DNA from: JAFRXK01 sp045603305
Lineage (GTDB): Bacteria; Bacillota; Clostridia; Lachnospirales; Lachnospiraceae
Assembly: GCA_045603305.1 (NCBI GenBank)
Contig: JAZULV010000081.1
Coordinates: 1 to 8,867 of the forward strand
DNA: 8,867 nucleotides
Direction: 5' to 3'
Shown here one piece after another: positions 5,758-8,867 of the stretch. Made by a program: the position numbers and the translations under genes. The notes beneath the pieces were generated by a model. The model had not been told where the DNA came from and did not search any database. It worked only from the letters and a program-made list of their open reading frames with translations. How positions within the stretch are numbered: position 1 is the stretch's first letter; each line of letters starts with the position of its first letter.

Positions 5758-6783
5758 CTATTTTACAACCTTAATCCAGCCTTCAGGAGCTTCGATTCTG
5801 CCCATCTGAATACCTGTAAGTGTCTCATAAAGCTTCTTGGTAACAGGACCCATATCTGTCATACCGCTTGGGAAACAAATCTCCTTGCCATGGTCATAAA
5901 TCTTACCAACCGGTGAGATAACTGCAGCAGTACCGCAAAGACCACACTCTGCAAAGTCCTTAACCTCATCAAAGTATACTTCTCTCTCTTCAACCTCAAG
6001 ACCAAGGTAATCCTTAGCAACTGTCATAAGTGAACGTCTTGTGATAGAAGGAAGGATGCTGTCTGACTTAGGAGTAACAACCTTGCCGTCCTTTGTAACA
6101 AATAAGAAGTTCGCGCCGCCTGTCTCTTCTACCTTAGTTCTTGTTGCAGCATCTAAGTACATGTTCTCATCAAAGCCTTCCTTGTGAGCAGTTACAATCG
6201 CATGTAAGCTCATAGCATAGTTAAGTCCGCCCTTGATATGTCCTGTACCATGTGGTGCTGCTCTGTCAAAATCTGAAACCTTGATAGTAAGTGGCTTAAC
6301 ACCACCCTTAAAGTAAGGTCCTACCGGAGTAGTAAATATTCTGAACTGATACTCATCCGCCGGCTTAACACCGATTACCGGATTGCTTCCAAACATATAT
6401 GGTCTTATGTATAATGTAGCTCCTGAGCCGTATGGTGGTACATAAGCTTCATTAGCCTCAATAGTTTTTACAACTGCATCAACGAACTTATCCTTAGGGA
6501 ATACAGGCATCTCAAGTCTCTTACATGAATCTTCCATACGCTGTGCATTAAGCTCCGGACGGAATGTAACTATATGTCCATCAACTGTAGTATATGCCTT
6601 CATGCCCTCAAAACAGGTCTGTGCATACTGTAAAACACCGGCACACTCACTGATAACAACTTTATCGTCCTCTGTCAAAACTCCTTCATCCCAAGCTCCA
6701 TCCTTGTAGTTAGATACAAATCTTTTCTCAGTCTTGCGATATCCAAATCCAAGATTGGACCAGTCAATATTCATCTTTTCCAT
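5758..6783 (-). CDS. ilvE: Branched-chain amino acid aminotransferase
   Basis: IlvE is a PLP enzyme that transfers the amino group of glutamate to the 2-keto acids of valine, leucine and isoleucine, the last step of synthesis, and it also works in reverse. The 341 residues fit the long class IV (fold IV) BCAT branch shared with eukaryotic BCATs. Landmarks are CFEGMKAY (58-65), RPELNAQRM, LYIRPYMFG, the PLP lysine Lys184 in GHIKGGLNYAMSL, VEETGGANFLFV (218-229) and GTAAVISPVG (284-293). Cys280 and Cys283 form a CxxC just before GTAAVISP. The start is supported by AAGGAAG near 6793-6799; an in-frame Met at residue 4 is a weaker alternative. It has its own promoter at 6849-6877 with two palindromic sites, and a hairpin separates it from ilvN. 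It is therefore a single-gene unit next to ilvNC with separate control. Confidence 0.97.
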   Translation of the reverse strand: MEKMNIDWSNLGFGYRKTEKRFVSNYKDGAWDEGVLTEDDKVVISECAGVLQYAQTCFEGMKAYTTVDGHIVTFRPELNAQRMEDSCKRLEMPVFPKDKFVDAVVKTIEANEAYVPPYGSGATLYIRPYMFGSNPVIGVKPADEYQFRIFTTPVGPYFKGGVKPLTIKVSDFDRAAPHGTGHIKGGLNYAMSLHAIVTAHKEGFDENMYLDAATRTKVEETGGANFLFVTKDGKVVTPKSDSILPSITRRSLMTVAKDYLGLEVEEREVYFDEVKDFAECGLCGTAAVISPVGKIYDHGKEICFPSGMTDMGPVTKKLYETLTGIQMGRIEAPEGWIKVVK

Positions 6784-6807
6784 GATTATTACTTCCTTTC
6801 AGCTATC

Positions 6808-6822
6808 TATTGTTAAACCCGG
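6808..6822. promoter_or_regulatory. Second, degenerate copy of the ilvE-promoter palindrome
   Basis: TATTGTTAAACCCGG shares its first 11 bases with the palindrome at 6838-6852 read on the other strand. The two centres are 30 bases apart, about three helical turns, so a protein could occupy both on the same DNA face. The site lies within the ilvE leader. Confidence 0.4.
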
Positions 6823-6837
6823 CAGTAAAATGCTGCT

Positions 6838-6852
6838 TATTGTTTAACAATA
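6838..6852. promoter_or_regulatory. Palindromic operator candidate on the ilvE promoter
   Basis: TATTGTTTAACAATA is a perfect seven-base dyad around one central T. It overlaps the -10 hexamer and the expected transcription start of ilvE, the classic place for a repressor. It resembles BirA half-sites (TTGTTAAC), but the paired spacing does not fit a BirA box. The regulator is unknown. Confidence 0.55.
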
Positions 6853-6877
6853 TACCACATTAAATTCCCATAATCAA
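6849..6877 (-). promoter_or_regulatory. Promoter of ilvE
   Basis: The minus strand reads TTGATT (6872-6877), a 17-base spacer and TATATT (6849-6854), with a TGG extension. The predicted start is near 6842. The leader of about 60 bases has no T-box or riboswitch features. Confidence 0.8.
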
Positions 6878-7026
6878 TATTTTCATATCGAAAGTCCGAA
6901 ATATAAATTGATTTTTTTATTTATATTCTCCACCTTAACAAAATTAATTGTTCTAAAAGACGAATAATTCTATCGCTTTATACACATTATATCCTTAAAA
7001 TATAAATCAATAGAGGAAAACAAGCT

Positions 7027-7182
7027 ATGAACAATAATAAGAACAGCAATTCTAAAAATGAAACTCAGAATTCTTCAAACGTATATGATGACGGCAACAT
7101 CCCAAATGTAGATTTACCAAAGGATGTTATTCCGGATGAAGTTCCTAGAAAGGATGGTCCCGGTGGAGAAACCGGAGTGTAA
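7027..7182 (+). CDS. 51-residue acidic, Asn-rich small protein of unknown function
   Basis: An ATG at 7027 follows AGAGGA (7012-7017) with a nine-base spacer and opens a 51-codon frame ending in TAA. The N-terminal 20 residues are dominated by Asn, Ser and Lys (MNNNKNSNSKNETQ). The second half is Asp/Pro-rich and ends PRKDGPGGETGV. There is no cysteine, no hydrophobic segment and no signal peptide, so the protein is probably a soluble and largely disordered cytoplasmic peptide. A good hairpin at 7220-7260 follows it. The contrast between a low-complexity head and a structured-looking DVIPDEVPRKDGPGGE tail, together with the ribosome site and terminator, argues for a real gene. I do not recognise the family. 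No clear promoter was found in the 130 bases upstream. Confidence 0.6.
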   Translation: MNNNKNSNSKNETQNSSNVYDDGNIPNVDLPKDVIPDEVPRKDGPGGETGV

Positions 7183-7219
7183 ATGTTAATTCTGGCATAG
7201 AATACTCAACTATTAATCA

Positions 7220-7260
7220 ATCCCCTTTAACAGACATAAATATATGTCTTTAAAGGGGAT
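7220..7260. terminator. Long bidirectional hairpin between convergent small genes
   Basis: The outer arms ATCCCCTTTAA (7220-7230) and TTAAAGGGGAT (7250-7260) pair perfectly. Inside, AGACATA and TATGTCT (7232-7238, 7243-7249) continue the stem past one bulged base to a four-base loop. Rightward RNA then meets ATCTTTATTTC, a modest T-run; leftward RNA meets TGATTAAT. It can serve both converging transcripts. Confidence 0.75.
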
Positions 7261-7282
7261 ATCTTTATTTCAATATATTAGC

Positions 7283-7456
7283 TTAATTAACTATAAACTT
7301 CTCTAATTCATCTTCTGTCAAATCAGAAATGTGTTTATCGTTCTTATTACAATACTCTTTAATTTCCCTAAAATTATATTTTGTATCATCGTCAGGAATT
7401 GGCACTGTGAGCCTACCAAAATCATCTAACACACTACTATTTAAAAAGTCCATCAT
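7283..7456 (-). CDS. 57-residue hypothetical protein, last gene of the DUF3592 operon
   Basis: The minus-strand ATG at 7456 follows GAGGAG (7462-7467) by five bases and opens a 57-codon frame ending in TAA. A second ATG directly after it (7453) sits eight bases from the same site and is an equally good start. The gene begins 24 bases after the stop of the DUF3592 protein upstream, so it is probably the last gene of that operon. The protein is small, acidic and soluble. The segment VLDDFGRLTVPIPDD is followed by a helical part (NFREIKEYCNKN) and a C-terminal DLTEDELEKFI helix. The DDFGRLTVP segment vaguely recalls the start of AbrB-type swapped-hairpin domains, but the rest does not fit, so no function is assigned. 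Confidence 0.72.
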   Translation of the reverse strand: MMDFLNSSVLDDFGRLTVPIPDDDTKYNFREIKEYCNKNDKHISDLTEDELEKFIVN

Positions 7457-7480
7457 ATGTTCTCCTCAGCAACATCATTA

Positions 7481-8203
7481 TTATGTAAAATCAATTACCT
7501 TTACAGAATTCATACACTGCTCTAAATCAATATAATACCTATTGTAATCATCATGCAATACATAAACATCTATTAAATCACCTGGTTTAAAATAAAACTC
7601 AAGATTATTCCAGACACTCTCGCTTGTAAAATCGTACCTTCCGCCGGAATAGATATTGTCATAATAGCATTTTAGTATATAAGGATTCCTTCCATTAACA
7701 GTTAAGGAATCATCATAACTTATGGTATCGACGATTGCCTGAATCACCATGCCTTCTGCCATGAGTTTTTTTCTGTTCTTCTTTTCCTTTATTATATCGC
7801 CATATCCCGGACCGGTTATTATCATTATTACAAGTGACATGCAAATAAGTATAATCCCTCCTATAGGAACTACCGAAGCACGTGGCTTATAAGGCTTCTC
7901 AGGATTTACGTATATGCTGATAATACTTCCCTCGTCTTTTTTAGTTTTATCTTTTAGTTCAACATACTCATATAATCTTCCCTCGTATTCGTATGTGACA
8001 TACACTTCCTTGTACTTATCTCCGTCAGAATCATACTCTATCCTTACATCAACAACTTCTGCTTCTACCTTTACTGCTTTCTCTTTAAAAACAAGCAGAT
8101 TAACCACAAAAACAATGCCAAGTATCATCAATACAAGACTTATTGACGCAAATATTGAAACAATACTTAATTTACTTCTATTAGCTCTTTTTATCTTATT
8201 CAT
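7481..8203 (-). CDS. DUF3592-like membrane protein with two beta domains
   Basis: This 240-residue membrane protein has an order of short basic N-terminus, TM1 (about 13-38), beta domain 1 (46-104), TM2 (about 112-131), a basic loop (KEKKNRKK) and beta domain 2 (150-228). Domain 1 has the DUF3592 look: VEAEVVDV, then VYVTYEYEGRLYE, then ISIYVNPEKP. Domain 2 repeats that pattern (IQAIVDT, YILKCYYDN, DLIDVYVLHDDYNRYYI), suggesting an internal duplication. By the positive-inside rule the two basic segments (residues 2-11 and 139-146) are cytoplasmic, which would put domain 1 outside and domain 2 inside. AAAGGA at 8210-8215, overlapping the previous stop, sets the start. It lies ten bases after its paralogue and before the 57-residue gene. 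The function of the DUF3592 family is unknown. Confidence 0.88.
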   Translation of the reverse strand: MNKIKRANRSKLSIVSIFASISLVLMILGIVFVVNLLVFKEKAVKVEAEVVDVRIEYDSDGDKYKEVYVTYEYEGRLYEYVELKDKTKKDEGSIISIYVNPEKPYKPRASVVPIGGIILICMSLVIMIITGPGYGDIIKEKKNRKKLMAEGMVIQAIVDTISYDDSLTVNGRNPYILKCYYDNIYSGGRYDFTSESVWNNLEFYFKPGDLIDVYVLHDDYNRYYIDLEQCMNSVKVIDFT

Positions 8204-8213
8204 ACCCGTTCCT

Positions 8214-8867
8214 TTACACTAAAACATAATACTGACTGTAATCCTTAGGATTTACATACACTTCCACCGGTGTTCCCTCATATGTATAAGTTCTTGGATC
8301 TTTAAACACTGCATCACTTCTAAAGCGGTAAGTTATGCCGGTAACTGCATCGGTATATGTACAAATTATGTTATACACTGTTCTATCCGTTTCCTCATCA
8401 TAAACCTCTGCTACCGTCTCTACTACTGCATCCAGTTTTACACCGTTTTTCAACAAAGCTTTACCGATATACTTTTCTTTCTTTATTGGTTTTAGTGTAA
8501 CAATGGTAATAATCACAGCCATAAAAATCATACCTCCGGCAAAAACGGCTGTAAACAGCAATAAAAAATTATTACTTTTTGTAGACCTTATTATATCCGG
8601 ATGCTCTTTATTGCAAAGAATAGTTTCAGTTTTTCCTATAAACATATTGCTGTTGTAATAATTAAGTGTTTTATTTTCATAAGTTACGCCTTCATAAGTA
8701 TAAGTTACATAGACATCGTAGTGATAACTATCTGAAAGCTTAGTTATTGTGATATCTGTTATTGTAGCTTCTACCGTGGCATATTTATCTTTATCACTCA
8801 CACTTTTATTATAAAAGCCCATTGCAAAAACAATCTCAGAAACTGCTGTTACAAATAATGTAAAAGC
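8214..8867 (-). CDS. DUF3592-like membrane protein, paralogue of the next gene (runs off right edge)
   Basis: The frame stays open from the stop at 8214 to the window edge, so the N-terminus is missing. An ATG at 8822 is in frame, but the 15 residues before it (AFTLFVTAVSEIVFA) are hydrophobic and continue a membrane helix, so that Met is internal. It corresponds to the end of TM1 in the neighbour. The visible 217 residues read: end of TM1, beta domain 1 (VEATITDI, then VYVTYTYEGVTYEN), TM2 (LLLFTAVFAGGMIFMAVIIT), a basic loop (KPIKKEK) and beta domain 2 (VVETVAEV, IICTYTDAVTGITYRF, VEVYVNPKDYSQYYVLV). Architecture and motifs match the downstream 240-residue protein, so the pair arose by tandem duplication. 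In this copy domain 2 keeps the VYVNPKD signature, which is degraded to VYVLHDD in the neighbour. No function is known. Confidence 0.87.
   Translation of the reverse strand, partial: AFTLFVTAVSEIVFAMGFYNKSVSDKDKYATVEATITDITITKLSDSYHYDVYVTYTYEGVTYENKTLNYYNSNMFIGKTETILCNKEHPDIIRSTKSNNFLLLFTAVFAGGMIFMAVIITIVTLKPIKKEKYIGKALLKNGVKLDAVVETVAEVYDEETDRTVYNIICTYTDAVTGITYRFRSDAVFKDPRTYTYEGTPVEVYVNPKDYSQYYVLV

Noticed and set aside
6808..6852. BirA (biotin repressor) box
   Set aside because: The half-sites resemble BirA arms, but the gap is 23 bases rather than about 14-17, and the target is not a biotin gene.
6784..7026. T-box, riboswitch or CodY box upstream of ilvE
   Set aside because: No T-box sequence, no anti-terminator/terminator pair and no close match to AATTTTCWGAAAATT. 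The predicted leader is only about 60 bases.
7914..8222. Plus-strand frame of 102 codons rich in Ser/Thr/Leu
   Set aside because: It is antisense to the DUF3592 gene, whose motifs, membrane helices and paralogue show it to be the true coding strand.
8820..8822. ATG at 8822 as the start of the right-edge membrane protein
   Set aside because: The frame continues upstream with hydrophobic residues that complete a membrane helix matching the paralogue, and no ribosome site precedes the ATG.

Overview
The window looks like chromosome from a low-GC Gram-positive member of the Clostridia, most likely Lachnospiraceae. The reasons are AT-rich DNA, strong GGAGG-type ribosome binding sites, extended -10 (TGn) promoters, and the style of the IlvC/IlvN/IlvE proteins. 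The family assignment is an inference from protein and codon style, not from a marker gene.

Layout. (1) Positions 1-2786, minus strand: a two-gene unit. A small protein with a ubiquitin/MoaD-like look is followed 21 bases later by a very large helical-repeat protein that runs off the left edge. It resembles the N-terminal part of MolR/DUF4132-type proteins. (2) Positions 2787-2998: a divergent promoter region with one extended -10 promoter per direction and two dyads. (3) 2999-3877, plus strand: a LacX-type aldose 1-epimerase, closed by a bidirectional hairpin. (4) 3980-6783, minus strand: branched-chain amino acid genes ilvE, then ilvN-ilvC. IlvN is the regulatory subunit of acetolactate synthase, IlvC the second enzyme of the pathway, and IlvE the final transaminase. 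The catalytic subunit IlvB and dihydroxyacid dehydratase IlvD are not in the window. ilvE and ilvNC each have a good sigma-A-type promoter, and a terminator-like hairpin separates them. A pair of palindromic sites sits on the ilvE promoter. (5) 7027-7182, plus strand: a 51-residue acidic, Asn-rich small protein. (6) 7283-8867, minus strand: an apparent operon of two DUF3592-like membrane proteins, the upstream one running off the right edge, followed by a 57-residue hypothetical protein. It converges on the 51-residue gene at a long shared hairpin.

The metabolic core is ordinary. The less explained parts are the small beta-grasp-like protein paired with the giant repeat protein, the palindromes at two promoters, the duplicated two-domain DUF3592 proteins, and two small genes of unknown function. 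No tRNA, rRNA, CRISPR array, insertion sequence or phage gene was seen.
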